Source of the DNA: Lysobacter sp.
Lineage (GTDB): Bacteria; Pseudomonadota; Gammaproteobacteria; Xanthomonadales; Xanthomonadaceae
Direction: 5' to 3'
Assembly: GCA_019634715.1 (NCBI GenBank)
Contig: JAHCAU010000007.1
Coordinates: forward strand, 62,001 to 126,000
Length of the DNA: 64,000 nucleotides
Notes under the pieces: generated by a model
What the model was told of the DNA's origin: nothing
What the model saw: the letters and a program-made list of their open reading frames with translations, nothing else
Databases searched by the model: none
Position numbers and translations under genes: made by a program
Shown: piece after piece, positions 17,801-27,348 of the stretch
How the letters are laid out: each line of letters begins with the position of its first letter
How positions within the stretch are numbered: the first letter of the stretch is position 1

Positions 17801-17928
17801 TCACTTCGACGGCGCTGAGCCTGATCGTGATCCCGGCCGCGTACTCGGTGCTGCACGACGTGGGGTTGTGGATCGCGCGCAAGTTCCGGCCTCAACCGCG
17901 ACAGGCATTGCGCCTGCCACCGTCGTAG
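14836..17928 (+). CDS. RND efflux pump inner-membrane permease (AcrB/MexB-like)
   Basis: A 1030-residue RND transporter, normal length. Helix 1 follows SSWAIRRPLPAVLLFFVLC; the porter domain contains YPDIAFPMTTVTVSQPGASP; the proton-relay aspartates are in helix 4 (VVVGILVDDAIVEIENI), and the second half has GLLMLIGIATKNSILLVDYA. Overall it is closer to the hydrophobe/amphiphile efflux (HAE) group than to heavy-metal CusA. It is translationally coupled to the adaptor gene. It would use the proton gradient to export drugs, detergents or similar compounds. Confidence 0.93.
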   Translation: MSGGGSLSSWAIRRPLPAVLLFFVLCVAGLWGFHSLPVARYPDIAFPMTTVTVSQPGASPSQLETEVTRRIEDSVATIPNLKRMSSSVTEGVSTTIIEFDLDADLSDALDDTRDAVTRIRSELPQDILEPVVGKVDIGGSLQTYAVVAPRMAPDELSWFVDREVSRALYGVPGVARVNRIGGIDRQVRVDLDPQALLAWGLTAGEVSQQLARIQVDQPGGKAELGGEQQTIRTLATVASAQQLRDYSIALPDGRAVRLSDIARVEDAAADETQAALLDGKAAVGFSLSRTRKSDELKVSEKVREALDTLQAAHPGVEFRLVTNTVEETERSYGSSMTMLWEGALLALLVVWWFLRDWRATWVSAVALPLSIIPTFAVMALLGFSLNIVTLLALSVVVGILVDDAIVEIENIVRHLGMGKPPLEAARDAAEEIGTAVIATSMTLAAVFVPVAFMPGIAGKFFREFGWTAATAVLFSLLVARLLTPMMAAYQLKPQPQHDETDAPMMRRYLGWVEASLRHRGRTLWVSLALFIASLALVPLIPTTFIPFTDLGRSNVSIELPPGTRIEDTLAVSEDARRRLQTLPELKQVFTMVGSVLDVGDPGKTGVGETRKATLVLDWGPAGDRDRDQKALEREVRALLADLPGTKISFISSEPGEAMQLVLSGDDPDTLAAAASAVERDLRTLKGLGSISSSASLLRPELQIVPDPARAADLGVATADIAEATRIATSGDYTQRMAKLNLPDRQVPIRVGFAREDLADPALIGQLRVRGAQGPVPLSAVAEIRDGSGPSVISRYQRQRNVTLTAELNGRPLGEVMAEVQALPSVKQLPSGVEFLNAGDAEIFVELFFGFAMAMLAGLVCIYMVLLLLFNHAIQPLTILTAVPLCAGGAFGALLLTGNMLSLPALIGLLMLIGIATKNSILLVDYAVVAEDRHGLSVHDALIDACRKRARPVIMTTLAMGAGMLPLALGLSGDSSFRAPMAWAVIGGLITSTALSLIVIPAAYSVLHDVGLWIARKFRPQPRQALRLPPS

Positions 17929-17946
17929 TGCAACCGCACGGCCATG

Positions 17947-17974
17947 GGCAGGCGCGCCGGAGGGCGCGCCTGCC
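17947..17974. terminator. Strong GC hairpin after the RND operon
   Basis: Perfect 12-bp stem GGCAGGCGCGCC/GGCGCGCCTGCC with loop GGAG, 18 bases after the permease stop. It lacks a T-run. No gene is visible in 17929-18111. Confidence 0.55.
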
Positions 17975-18111
17975 GCTGCCTTTGCTCTGCTGCCTCCGTC
18001 ACCGTGCTTTGTTCAGGGCTGCCGCGTGCTCGTAGATCCTGAAGCCGAGCTGGAGTCGTCCGGCACTCGCCCTGATGTCATGCGCCGGCGATGGCCGGTG
18101 CCCGGGACCAA

Positions 18112-18324
18112 TCAGCAATCGGCGATGCAGCCGTCATAGTTGGTGCGGCAGAGGTCGTAGCACCAGCCCTGTCCCGGCGTGCATGAGTACCAGCAATCGG
18201 TGTAATCCGCTTGACACATCCTCACGCACAGGTTGCCCGCTGCGGCCGTCGTCGTCGACACCGACATGCCCAGGCCGGCCGTCATCGCCATCATGCCGGC
18301 CAGAATCCACGTTTTCGTCTTCAT
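18112..18324 (-). CDS. Secreted cysteine-rich peptide with four evenly spaced CX3C motifs
   Basis: A 70-residue protein with a signal peptide (MKTKTWILAGMMAMTAGLGM..., cleavage near AAA/G at 29-30). The mature part has eight cysteines at 33, 37, 44, 48, 55, 59, 66 and 70, that is C-x3-C repeated four times with exactly six residues between copies, an 11-residue period. Aromatic and acidic residues recur between them (DYTDCWYSC, GWCYDLC, NYDGCIADC). Twin CX3C spacing is known in disulfide-linked helical hairpins, so an exported disulfide-stabilised helical mini-protein is likely. I do not recognise a named family; metal binding or antimicrobial activity are both possible. Confidence 0.75.
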   Translation of the reverse strand: MKTKTWILAGMMAMTAGLGMSVSTTTAAAGNLCVRMCQADYTDCWYSCTPGQGWCYDLCRTNYDGCIADC

Positions 18325-18403
18325 CGTTGCGTTCCTTTGCTTGCATTCGATCCTATTCGAAGCCGGATCGCTTGGCCTTCGGCAACCGGGCCGTGTCCCG
18401 CGC

Positions 18404-18829
18404 CTAGGGCGACGCGCCCGTGGCCTTTCCGGACCGTCCGATGGCCTTCAATGCATCGCGGATCGCCGGCTCGCGGAAGCCGTCGATCCTGCGATCACCG
18501 ATGTACAGCAAGGGCACGCCGATGCCGCCCTTGGCGGTGAACTCCATGTTCGCCGCTTCCGACTTGTCGATCTGGTATTCGGTGTACTTGACGCCTTCTT
18601 CTGCCAGCAGCGTGCGCACCTTCGCGCAGTATTGACAGGTGGTGGTGGCGTACATCACCACGTCGTTGCCGGCCTTGGCGAGCAACGCGTCGTGATCGCC
18701 TGTCACGTACTGCGCGGGCGGGAACACCGCGTGATAGGCGGCGATGACTTTCGGTCCCAGGTACAGGCCGATCGCGAAGAAGGCCGGAATCAGCAGCACC
18801 GGCAGGTATTTGCGGATGATGTTCAACAT
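18404..18829 (-). CDS. Membrane-anchored glutaredoxin-like protein
   Basis: A 141-residue protein with one N-terminal membrane helix (YLPVLLIPAFFAIGLYLG) and a glutaredoxin fold: active site TTCQYCAKVRTLL (CxxC), EGVKYTEYQID, the cis-proline loop GIGVPLLYIGDRRIDGF. The thioredoxin-like domain would face the periplasm or the cytoplasm depending on topology, which I cannot decide. It lies 79 bases from the cysteine-rich peptide gene on the same strand; a role in its disulfide chemistry is possible but only a guess from position. Confidence 0.8.
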   Translation of the reverse strand: MLNIIRKYLPVLLIPAFFAIGLYLGPKVIAAYHAVFPPAQYVTGDHDALLAKAGNDVVMYATTTCQYCAKVRTLLAEEGVKYTEYQIDKSEAANMEFTAKGGIGVPLLYIGDRRIDGFREPAIRDALKAIGRSGKATGASP

Positions 18830-18928
18830 GAGCCCTCCTTGGCGGGTCTGGTGATCACCCTGTCTTCGATGTGGGCGTCTGTCGCAACTTACGCCAGTCG
18901 CGGGTTTCGTGCATGTGGCAGTGCGGTA

Positions 18929-19426
18929 TCAATACACCGCCAGATCGCCGCAGCCGTGCAGCGTGGTCTCGCCGTCGATCGCGACCGTCACCCGGTGCAT
19001 GTGCGGCCGGTCGGCCTCGTCGGTGCAGGCTTCGCCGACGATCTCCACGCGCAGCGTCTTCGTGCCTTCGGCGGTGTCGAGCGTGCCGTCGAGCAGGATC
19101 GGGCTGTGGCGCGGCACGCCGGGCGCGTCGCGGTAGATCAGCACGCCCTTCGCGGTCTTCTGGCCCATCGCCCAGGTCAGTTCGACCTCGTGGCGCATGT
19201 CGCCGATGGCGTGGATGCGGATGTTGAAATGCTCGCCCAGGCCCATGAAGGCCGGGACGGGGCTGACGCGTCCGGCCATCTCCGGCGAGATCTTGGGCGA
19301 TGGCGCGGGCGGTGCGGCGGGTGCGGGCGGAGCAGGCGGTGCGGGTGGCGCCGATGGCGGCGCACTGCAGGCGGCGAGTGCGGTGCCGGCGACGATCAGA
19401 CCAAGAACGAGGGTGTGCGTGCGCAT
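18929..19426 (-). CDS. Lipoprotein with Pro/Ala linker, third gene of ABC exporter operon
   Basis: A 165-residue lipoprotein: signal ending in the lipobox ALAAC, then a Pro-Ala-rich spacer of about 28 residues (SAPPSAPPAPPAPPAPAAPP), then a compact beta-rich domain (FNIRIHAIGDMRHEVELTW) with two cysteines (GEACTDEADRPHMHR and TTLHGCGDL). ATG 19426 has a strong GGAGG site. It lies 47 bases after the ABC permease gene on the same strand and may be an exporter accessory, but the domain is not one I recognise. Confidence 0.7.
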   Translation of the reverse strand: MRTHTLVLGLIVAGTALAACSAPPSAPPAPPAPPAPAAPPAPSPKISPEMAGRVSPVPAFMGLGEHFNIRIHAIGDMRHEVELTWAMGQKTAKGVLIYRDAPGVPRHSPILLDGTLDTAEGTKTLRVEIVGEACTDEADRPHMHRVTVAIDGETTLHGCGDLAVY

Positions 19427-19473
19427 GGGGGAGTCCTCCGCGGACGATGTCGATCGGGCGGCGCGAGCGGCGG

Positions 19474-20273
19474 TCAACTCCGCATGCCCACGCCGCGCTT
19501 GAGCAGCCACAGCCCGAGTCCGCCGAGTACGACGACGAAGCCCAGCATCAGCGCGTAGGCGACCCACAGCGGCACGTCGCTGACGCCGAGCAGGCCGTAG
19601 CGGAAGGCGTTGACCATGTAGAAGACCGGGTTGAGGTGGGTCGCGCTCTCGGCCCAGCCGGGCAGCAGTTTCACCGAGTAGAACACGCCGCCGAGGTAGG
19701 TCAGCGGGGTCAGGATGAAGGTCGGCACGATGGCGATGTCGTCGAATTTCTTCGCATACACCGCATTGACGAAGCCGGCGAGGGCGAAGATGGTCGCGCC
19801 CAGGAGGATCGTGCTCAGGGTCACCAGCGGGTGCGGGATGCGCACCTGGGTGAACAGCATGGCGATCGCCAGCACGATCGCGCCGACCAGCAGGCCGCGG
19901 AGCACGGCGCCGGCGACGTAGCCGCCGAGGATCACCCACGATGGCATCGGGCTGACCAGCATCTCCTCGATGTGGCGGCCGAACTTGGCGCCGAAGAAGC
20001 TCGACGAGATGTTGCCGTAGCTGTTCTGGATCACGCTCATCATCACCAGCCCGGGGACGATGAAATCCATGTAGCGGATGCCGTCCATCTCGCCGACGCG
20101 CGAGCCGATCAGGCCGCCGAAGATCAGGAAGTACAGGGTCATCGTGATCGCCGGCGGCACCAGGGTCTGGCCCCAGATGCGCAGGATCCGGCTCACCTCG
20201 CGGCGCACGATGGTCATGAAGGCCGTGCGGTTGCGCTGGCCGACCGTCATCTGCGGCGTCGTGTCGCTGGCGC

Positions 20274-20277
<4 letters not shown>
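19474..20277 (-). CDS. ABC-2 type exporter permease (YadH-like)
   Basis: A 267-residue ABC-2 membrane protein with about six helices. Conserved stretches are MTIVRREVSRILRIWGQTLVPP at the N-terminus, MDFIVPGLVMMSVIQNSYGN, FFGAKFGRHIEEMLVSPMP and the late PLTYLGGVFYSVKLLP. This is the layout of the YadH/NodJ/DrrB group that pairs with a separate ATPase. Start overlaps the stop of the ATPase gene (ATGA at 20274-20277). Substrate unknown; the group exports polysaccharide-like, lipid-like or drug molecules. Confidence 0.9.
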
Positions 20278-21233
<956 letters not shown>

Positions 21234-21370
21234 CGGGGGTCCTTGCCGGACCCGCGGGACGGTGCGTCCGGACGGGGCGGCGGTTCGGTGCGGTATGAAC
21301 CGTTAGTATAGGCGGCTGCGCCGGGCCTCCCCGGCAACACACCTTTCCAGGACGAAACCAGGCGATCGCC

Positions 21371-22132
21371 GTGCCCGCACACTTCCCCCTCAAGCTCGTC
21401 GGCCGCCGCATGCTGGCCCCCACCGTGGCCCACCTCAGCTTCGTCCGCGACGACGGCCAGCCGCTGGACTACATCCCCGGCCAGTTCCTGCAGGTGCATT
21501 TCGAATACGCCGACGGCACCGCCACCAAGCGCAGCTATTCGCTCGCCACCCAGCACGACCACGCCATGGGACCGGGCGAGTCGGTGGAGATCGCGGTCAG
21601 CTACGTGCCCGGCGGCGCCGCCACCGCGCTGTTCGAAGGGCTGGAGATCGGCGGCAACATCACCGCCAGCGGCCCCTACGGCCGTTTCTGCCTGATGCCC
21701 GCCGACGCCAACCGCCGCTATCTGCTGATCGGCACCGGGACCGGCGTCACGCCGTACCGCGCGATGCTGCCGCAGCTGGCGCAGCAGATCGCCGGGCGCG
21801 GCATCGAGGTGGTGCTGCTGTTCGGCGCGCGCACGCCCGAGGAACTGCTCTACGGCGACGAGTTCCGCGCCTTCGCCGACGCCCATCCCAACTTCCGTTT
21901 CGTGCCCTGCTTCTCGCGCGAACTGCCGGCCGAAGGCTCCCCGCACGCCCACGTCGACGTGCGCAGGGGCTACGTGCAGGACCAACTGGCCGAATTCGCG
22001 CCGGATGCCGAGGGCGACATCGCCTATCTCTGCGGCAACCCGAACATGGTCGACGCCTGCTTCGAGACACTGAAGGGCCACGGCCTGCCGATCCCGGTGA
22101 TCCGCCGCGAGAAGTACGTCAGCAGCAAGTGA
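21371..22132 (+). CDS. fpr: Ferredoxin--NADP+ reductase
   Basis: A 253-residue FAD enzyme that moves electrons between NADPH and ferredoxin or flavodoxin. The FAD motif RSYSLAT, the NADP motif GTGTGVTPYRAML and the late CGNPNMVDA are present. Length and sequence fit the bacterial subclass I Fpr. The start is GTG 21371, since no upstream ATG is in frame. Its last nine codons and the first base of the stop codon are duplicated 119 bases downstream (see the repeat at 22221). Confidence 0.9.
   Translation: MPAHFPLKLVGRRMLAPTVAHLSFVRDDGQPLDYIPGQFLQVHFEYADGTATKRSYSLATQHDHAMGPGESVEIAVSYVPGGAATALFEGLEIGGNITASGPYGRFCLMPADANRRYLLIGTGTGVTPYRAMLPQLAQQIAGRGIEVVLLFGARTPEELLYGDEFRAFADAHPNFRFVPCFSRELPAEGSPHAHVDVRRGYVQDQLAEFAPDAEGDIAYLCGNPNMVDACFETLKGHGLPIPVIRREKYVSSK
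22102..22130 (+). repeat. 29-bp direct repeat, copy 1 (3' end of fpr)
   Basis: The 29 bases running from the CCGCCGCGAG block to the T of the fpr stop codon. They recur exactly at 22221-22249. Confidence 0.95.
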
Positions 22133-22220
22133 GATCTCGGGCGGCGGCTCCCCGGCCGCGCGCAGCGCGCGCGGCGTTCGGACCCACGCGAGGCGGTGCC
22201 TCGCGGCCGCGGTCCCTCAC

Positions 22221-22249
22221 CCGCCGCGAGAAGTACGTCAGCAGCAAGT
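22221..22249 (+). repeat. 29-bp direct repeat, copy 2 (duplicated fpr tail)
   Basis: Exact copy of 22102-22130, offset by 119 bases. It again encodes the RREKYVSSK tail, here followed by TAG instead of TGA. The 90 bases between the copies are GC-rich and have no gene. This looks like the footprint of a local duplication or of an element inserted at the gene's end. Confidence 0.9.
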
Positions 22250-22261
22250 AGGCCCGAGAAG

Positions 22262-22414
22262 CCTGTCATCCCGAGTGCAGCGAAGGGCCTGCTCTTGCTG
22301 GGTCCTGGGCTTTACCGGCATCAAAGACAGGTCCCTCGCTGCGCTCGGAATGACAGCCAGGGCCGCCGCAAATCCCCCCGCCGCGCTGCGCGCGCGGCCC
22401 TCCTTCTCCAAAGG
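22262..22414. repeat. Interspersed repeats in the fpr-hydrolase gap
   Basis: The gap 22133-22526 has no convincing gene. It holds a widespread palindromic unit with arms around TGTCATCCCGAGTGCAGCGA (22264) and GGTCCCTCGCTGCGCTCGG (22330), then at 22368 a unit starting GCAAATCCCCCC that also forms the left end of the insertion in ccoI (39480). A further unit of the first family occurs at 49114 and 60192. Confidence 0.65.
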
Positions 22415-22526
22415 AGCGAATCGCCGTGCTTGTGCCCGTGAATCCCGCCGGTCACATTCTGCTCCCGACCACGTCCTGGTCTCCGAAGCCGCTCGCCGGC
22501 GCTCGTGTCCACACCGGAAGTCCCCA

Positions 22527-24032
22527 ATGCCCAGATTCCTCCTGTCCTCCGCCCTGGCGCTCGCGCTCGCCGGCTGCGGCGGTGCCGCCACCCAGACTGC
22601 GCCGACCCTGCGCACCGACGCCAACGGCGACCTGCGTTACGGCCAGCTGCGCTTCAAGCCCTGTTCGCTCGGCGACGAGGGCATGGTCGCGATCGAGGCG
22701 CAGTGCGCCACCCTGCAGGCCCCCGAAAACCACGATGCGCCGAAGGGGCGCACGATCGAACTCGCCGTCGCGCTGATTCCCGCGAAGAACGCCACACAGC
22801 CCGATCCGGTGGTCATCCTCGCCGGCGGCCCCGGCCAGGCCATCCTCGATGCCTATCCCTCGCTGCACGACGCCCTGGAAGACGTGCGCCGCAGCCGCAA
22901 CATCCTGCTGATGGACGCGCGCGGCACCGGCGGCTCGCACCTGCTGCAGTGCGGCGAACTGGGCGAACTGATCGACGGCAGCGTCACCGAACCCGATACC
23001 GCGCGGATGCGCGAACTGGCCACGCGCTGCCGCGACCGCCTGTCGAAGACTTCGGACCTGCGCTACTACACCACCACCGACCACATCCGCGACCTCGACC
23101 TGCTGCGGCGCCAGGTCGGCGTCGACGCGTTCAACCTCGTCGGGATCTCCTACGGCACCCGCGTCGCGCAGCAGTTCGCCGCGCGCTACCCGGCGCACAC
23201 GCGCACGGTCACGCTCGATTCGATCGCACCGAACACGCTGATCCTTGGCCAGGAACACGCGCGCAACCTCGATGCGGCGCTGAAGCAGCAGTTCGCGCGC
23301 TGCGTCGCGGATGCGGCGTGCAAACGCAACATCGGCGACCCGGCGGCGATGCTGGCGAAGGTGCGGGCCACGCTGCAGGCCGGCGGCATCGCGCCGGTGC
23401 GCTACCGCGACCCGACCAGCGGCGAGTGGCGCGAGGAAGCGCCGAGCTTCGGGCACCTGAGCGCGCTGCTGCGTTTCTATGCGTATCGTCCGGAATCCGC
23501 GTCGATGCTGCCCCTGGTGCTGCACGATGCCTCGAAGGGGCGCTACGAGCCGCTGCTGTCGCAGGCCCGCTCGCTCGCCGGCGATCTGGGCGATTCCATG
23601 GCGCTCGGCATGCACCTGTCGGTCAGCTGCGCCGAGGATCCGGAGATCCATGTCGATCCGGCCGACAAGGACACCATCCTCGGTACGTCGATGGCCGAAT
23701 TCCTGCAGGCGCAGTGCGCGGTCTGGCCGAAGGGCGAGCGCCCGGCGGGCTTCCGCACGCCGCTGTCCGGCAACGTGCCGGTGCTGGCGATCAGCGGCGA
23801 ATTCGATCCGGTCACGCCGCCGCGCTACGGCGACGAAGTGGTGAAGACCCTGCCCAATGGCCGTCACTTCGTGCTGCCCGGCCAGGGCCACAGCGTGCTG
23901 GCGACCGGCTGCATGCCGAAGCTGTTCGCGCAGTTCGTCGAAAAGGCCGACGCGAAGGCGCTCGATGCCGGCTGCCTCAAGCGCCTGAAGGCCTCGCCGC
24001 CGTTCGCGGGCTACTACGGCTGGGAGCCCTGA
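22527..24032 (+). CDS. Secreted alpha/beta hydrolase (TAP-like peptidase family), lipoprotein
   Basis: A 501-residue serine hydrolase of the proline iminopeptidase/tripeptidyl-aminopeptidase (TAP) group. The lipobox LALAGC near residue 16 predicts a lipid anchor. The oxyanion HGGPG equivalent is ILAGGPGQA, the nucleophile elbow is GISYGTR, and the end carries the aspartate in [10 protein letters not shown] and the histidine in LPGQGHSVL, followed by the usual TAP_C tail. It probably cleaves short peptides outside the cytoplasm. ATG 22527 has GGAAG 6 bases upstream; the longer frame from 22275 runs through repeats. Confidence 0.88.
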   Translation: MPRFLLSSALALALAGCGGAATQTAPTLRTDANGDLRYGQLRFKPCSLGDEGMVAIEAQCATLQAPENHDAPKGRTIELAVALIPAKNATQPDPVVILAGGPGQAILDAYPSLHDALEDVRRSRNILLMDARGTGGSHLLQCGELGELIDGSVTEPDTARMRELATRCRDRLSKTSDLRYYTTTDHIRDLDLLRRQVGVDAFNLVGISYGTRVAQQFAARYPAHTRTVTLDSIAPNTLILGQEHARNLDAALKQQFARCVADAACKRNIGDPAAMLAKVRATLQAGGIAPVRYRDPTSGEWREEAPSFGHLSALLRFYAYRPESASMLPLVLHDASKGRYEPLLSQARSLAGDLGDSMALGMHLSVSCAEDPEIHVDPADKDTILGTSMAEFLQAQCAVWPKGERPAGFRTPLSGNVPVLAISGEFDPVTPPRYGDEVVKTLPNGRHFVLPGQGHSVLATGCMPKLFAQFVEKADAKALDAGCLKRLKASPPFAGYYGWEP

Positions 24033-24036
24033 CGCC

Positions 24037-24071
24037 GGGAATCGGGAATCGGGAATCGGGAATCGGGAATC
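24037..24071 (+). repeat. Tandem heptamer, five copies of GGGAATC
   Basis: Five exact copies of GGGAATC right after the hydrolase stop codon. Related reverse-complement bits (GAATCCCATTCCC) lie near 24153, just before natA, so the gap 24033-24175 is framed by the same motif in opposite orientation. Confidence 0.95.
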
Positions 24072-24175
24072 GTGAAACACCGCGCCCCCGTTCGCCGATC
24101 CGGATATTTCCGCTGAGCGTCCTGTCGTTTCGACTCCCCATTTCCCTTCCACGAATCCCATTCCCGGCTCTTCCC

Positions 24176-24918
<743 letters not shown>

Positions 24919-24922
<4 letters not shown>

Positions 24923-26112
24923 TGCCCGCATCGTTCAACGTCTTCCTGACCGTGCTGCGCAAGGAACTGCGCGATTTCGCGCGCGACCGCCGCACCTTCC
25001 TGATGGCCCTGCTGCTCGGCCCGCTGGTGTATCCGCTGCTGTTCCTCGGCCTGGGCAAGCTGGTCGAGACCCGGGTCAGCACGCAGCTGGAGAAGCCGCT
25101 GGAGATCCCGATCATCGGCGCCGACCATGCGCCCAACCTGATCGCCTTCCTCGCCACCCAGGACATCCGCGCCAAGGCCCCGCCGCAGGACCTGGTCGGC
25201 GCGATCCGCCGCCAGGACGAGGACGTCGCCCTGATCATCGCCCCGGATTTCGCCGAGGATTGGCGCGCCGGCCGTGCGGCCAAGGTCGAGGTGGTCTCCG
25301 ACAGCACGCGCCAGAACGCCGAGGTCGCGGTGCAGCGCGTGCGCGGCGCGCTGGTGGCCTACGGCCGCCAGGTCGGCGCGCTGCGCCTGGTGGCGCGCGG
25401 CGTGAACCCGTCGCTGTCGCAGGCGATGAACGTCGCCCAGCGCGACGTGGCCACGCCCGAGGCGAAGCAGGGCCGCTTCCTGTCGATGATGCTGCCGGTG
25501 CTGCTGCTGATGTTCGCCTTCATCGGCGGCGCCAACCTCACCATGGACGTCACCGCCGGCGAGCGCGAGCGGCAATCGCTCGAACCCCTGCTGGCCACGC
25601 CGGTATCGCGCGGCACCCTGGTCAGCGGCAAGATGATGGCCGCCGCATTGATCGGCATCGTCGCATTGGTGCTGACCCTGCTCTCGTTCAAGTTCAGCGC
25701 GGCCCTGTCGACCAGCGCCATGGCGCGCGCGCTCGACGTGTCCTACTTCGCGATCGGCAAGATGATGCTGGTGCTGGTGCCCCTGGTGCTGATCGGCACC
25801 GCCCTGCTCACCTTCATCGCCGCCGGCGCCAAGAGCATGAAGGAAGCGCAGAGCCACCTGGTCTGGATGATGTTCATGCCGATGCTGCCGGCCTACGCCC
25901 TGATGGCCTATCCGCTGAAGGACCAGGACCTGTGGCAGTACGCCGTGCCGTTCCTGTCGCAGAACCAGATGCTGGTGAAGGCCTCGCGCGGCGAGACCGC
26001 CGCGCCGGAGCAGTGGGCGGTCTACCTGGCCTGCGCGCTGGCCCTGGCCGCCGTGCTGTGGCTCGCCGCGATCTGGCGTTACCGCCAGGAGAAGCTGGCG
26101 ATCTCGACCTGA
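24919..26112 (+). CDS. ABC transporter permease (NatB-like, ABC-2 family)
   Basis: A 397-residue membrane protein with a helix near residue 30, a large extracytoplasmic domain (VETRVSTQLEKPLEIPIIG...) and a C-terminal block of five or six helices beginning near LSMMLPVLLLMFAFIGGANL. The motif ERERQSLEPLLATPVSR is typical of the NatB/ABC-2 group. It forms an exporter with the preceding ATPase; sodium export is inferred only from family likeness. A shared terminator follows. Confidence 0.88.
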
Positions 26113-26136
26113 TCGCGGCGTCGCGTTCCCGGAAAG

Positions 26137-26164
26137 AAAAAACCCGGCATTCGCCGGGTTTTTT
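26137..26164. terminator. Bidirectional rho-independent terminator
   Basis: AAAAAACCCGGC, loop ATTC, GCCGGGTTTTTT. A-run and T-run on the two sides let it serve both natB and the convergent TonB-domain gene. Confidence 0.95.
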
Positions 26165-26184
26165 CGTATCGCGGTGCAGGACGA

Positions 26185-27231
26185 TCAGGGCTTGAACGCG
26201 ATCGTCTGGCGGGTGGTGACCGGCGAGGCGATCGGCTGGTAGCGCCACCGCTTCACCGCCGCGACCGCTTCGCGGTCGAACACGCGCGGCGGGTTGCCGC
26301 GGACCACACGGGCGTCGGTGACGGTGCCGTCGGTGCCGACGGTGAATTCCACCTGCACTTCGCCCGAGATGCGGTCGCGGAAGGCTTCCGGCGGATACTT
26401 CGGCGCGGACTGGCTGATCAGGCGCAGGTCGCTGGCGCTTGCGCTGGCCGGCGCCGTGGTCGGGCGCGCGGCCTCGGCCTGGCGCCGGGCTTCGGCCTGG
26501 CGCGCGGCTTCGGCCTGGCGTGCGGCTTCGGCCTGACGCGCGGCCTCGGCCTGGCGGTTCGCCTCGGCGTTGCGCGCGGCTTCGGCCTGCTGCTGCTGCA
26601 GGCGCTCGGCCGCGAGCTTCTGCTGCTCTTCCTGCTGCTTGCGGCGGTCCTCCTCCAGCTTGGCCAGGCGCGCCTTCTCGGCTTCCGCGTCCAGGACCTG
26701 CTGCTGCTGGCGCTGGGCGAAGCTGGCCTGGGCGTCGGTGATCGACTGCTTCAGGCGCGGCAGCGCCGGCGCGCTCTTGTCGGTCTTTTCCATCAGCGCG
26801 TACAGGCGCAGGGCCTCGCTGAAGTCGTCGCGGGCGATGCTCTGCTCGGTGGCGATCAGCGCGTACGGCATCAGGTCGGTCAGCGCGCTGGTCACCGCGG
26901 CATCGTTCGGCTGCTTGTCGCGCAGGGCGAGGTAGTACTCCATCGCGTTGTTGCCGGACGGGGCGTACATGCGCTGCTCGTTCTGCGCCGTGCGCGCGGC
27001 TTCGCGCAGCTGGTCGACGCTCATCGCCGCGACCTGGGCGGACACCGCCTGGGCCGGCGCCTGCGCGGCGGGGGCCGCGGCATCGGCCGGTGCTGCCGGG
27101 GTGGTGCCGGTGTCGGCGGGCTTGTCGCCGCCGCCGCAGGCCGAGATGGCCAGCACGAGGGCGGCCGCGAGCGCGGCGTGGCGGAACCCGTCGCGGATCG
27201 GAGAGATTCGGGTGTCGGTGGCTGGGGTCAT
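26185..27231 (-). CDS. Lipoprotein with coiled coil and C-terminal TonB domain
   Basis: A 348-residue protein. The lipobox LAISAC (Cys near 32, followed by GGG) predicts a lipoprotein; next come an Ala/Pro-rich spacer, a helical domain (VDQLREAARTAQNEQRM...), a long Gln/Ala/Glu coiled coil and a run of QAEAAR hexapeptides, then a TonB C-terminal domain (PKYPPEAFRDRISGEVQVEF to VKRWRYQP). Classical TonB has an uncleaved membrane helix and couples to ExbBD; none is encoded here. AGGAAA lies 7 bases before ATG 27231. Confidence 0.85.
   Translation of the reverse strand: MTPATDTRISPIRDGFRHAALAAALVLAISACGGGDKPADTGTTPAAPADAAAPAAQAPAQAVSAQVAAMSVDQLREAARTAQNEQRMYAPSGNNAMEYYLALRDKQPNDAAVTSALTDLMPYALIATEQSIARDDFSEALRLYALMEKTDKSAPALPRLKQSITDAQASFAQRQQQQVLDAEAEKARLAKLEEDRRKQQEEQQKLAAERLQQQQAEAARNAEANRQAEAARQAEAARQAEAARQAEARRQAEAARPTTAPASASASDLRLISQSAPKYPPEAFRDRISGEVQVEFTVGTDGTVTDARVVRGNPPRVFDREAVAAVKRWRYQPIASPVTTRQTIAFKP
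26471..26578. repeat. 18-bp tandem repeat, six units, coding for QAEAAR hexapeptides
   Basis: Six degenerate units of the form GCYTCGGCCTGGCGCGCG, encoding on the minus strand the repeated six-residue helix unit of the TonB-domain lipoprotein. Copy number is likely to vary between strains. Confidence 0.85.
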
Positions 27232-27348
27232 GGTGGTTTCCTGCGGGCTGGGTTCTGGTGGGCAAGCACATCCTGTGCCAGCACACCCGGTTCGTGCGGG
27301 GTTCGTGCGCGGTGGGTGCCGCCGGCGTCCCCGGGGCGGCATCGCGGG

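Noticed and set aside
14491..17895. Very long open frame on the minus strand opposite the RND permease (and similar long frames opposite ccoP-ccoG, the ExeM-like nuclease, rmuC and mnmE)
   Set aside because: These are expected in high-G+C DNA, have His/Arg/Gln-rich translations without domains, and lie over well-supported genes.
22275..22526. N-terminal extension of the TAP-like hydrolase through the repeat region
   Set aside because: The signal peptide and lipobox begin at ATG 22527, which has its own ribosome-binding site; the extension only translates dispersed repeats.
26471..26578. Short regular repeats as a possible CRISPR array
   Set aside because: The 18-bp units are contiguous with no spacers and encode a helical repeat in a real protein.
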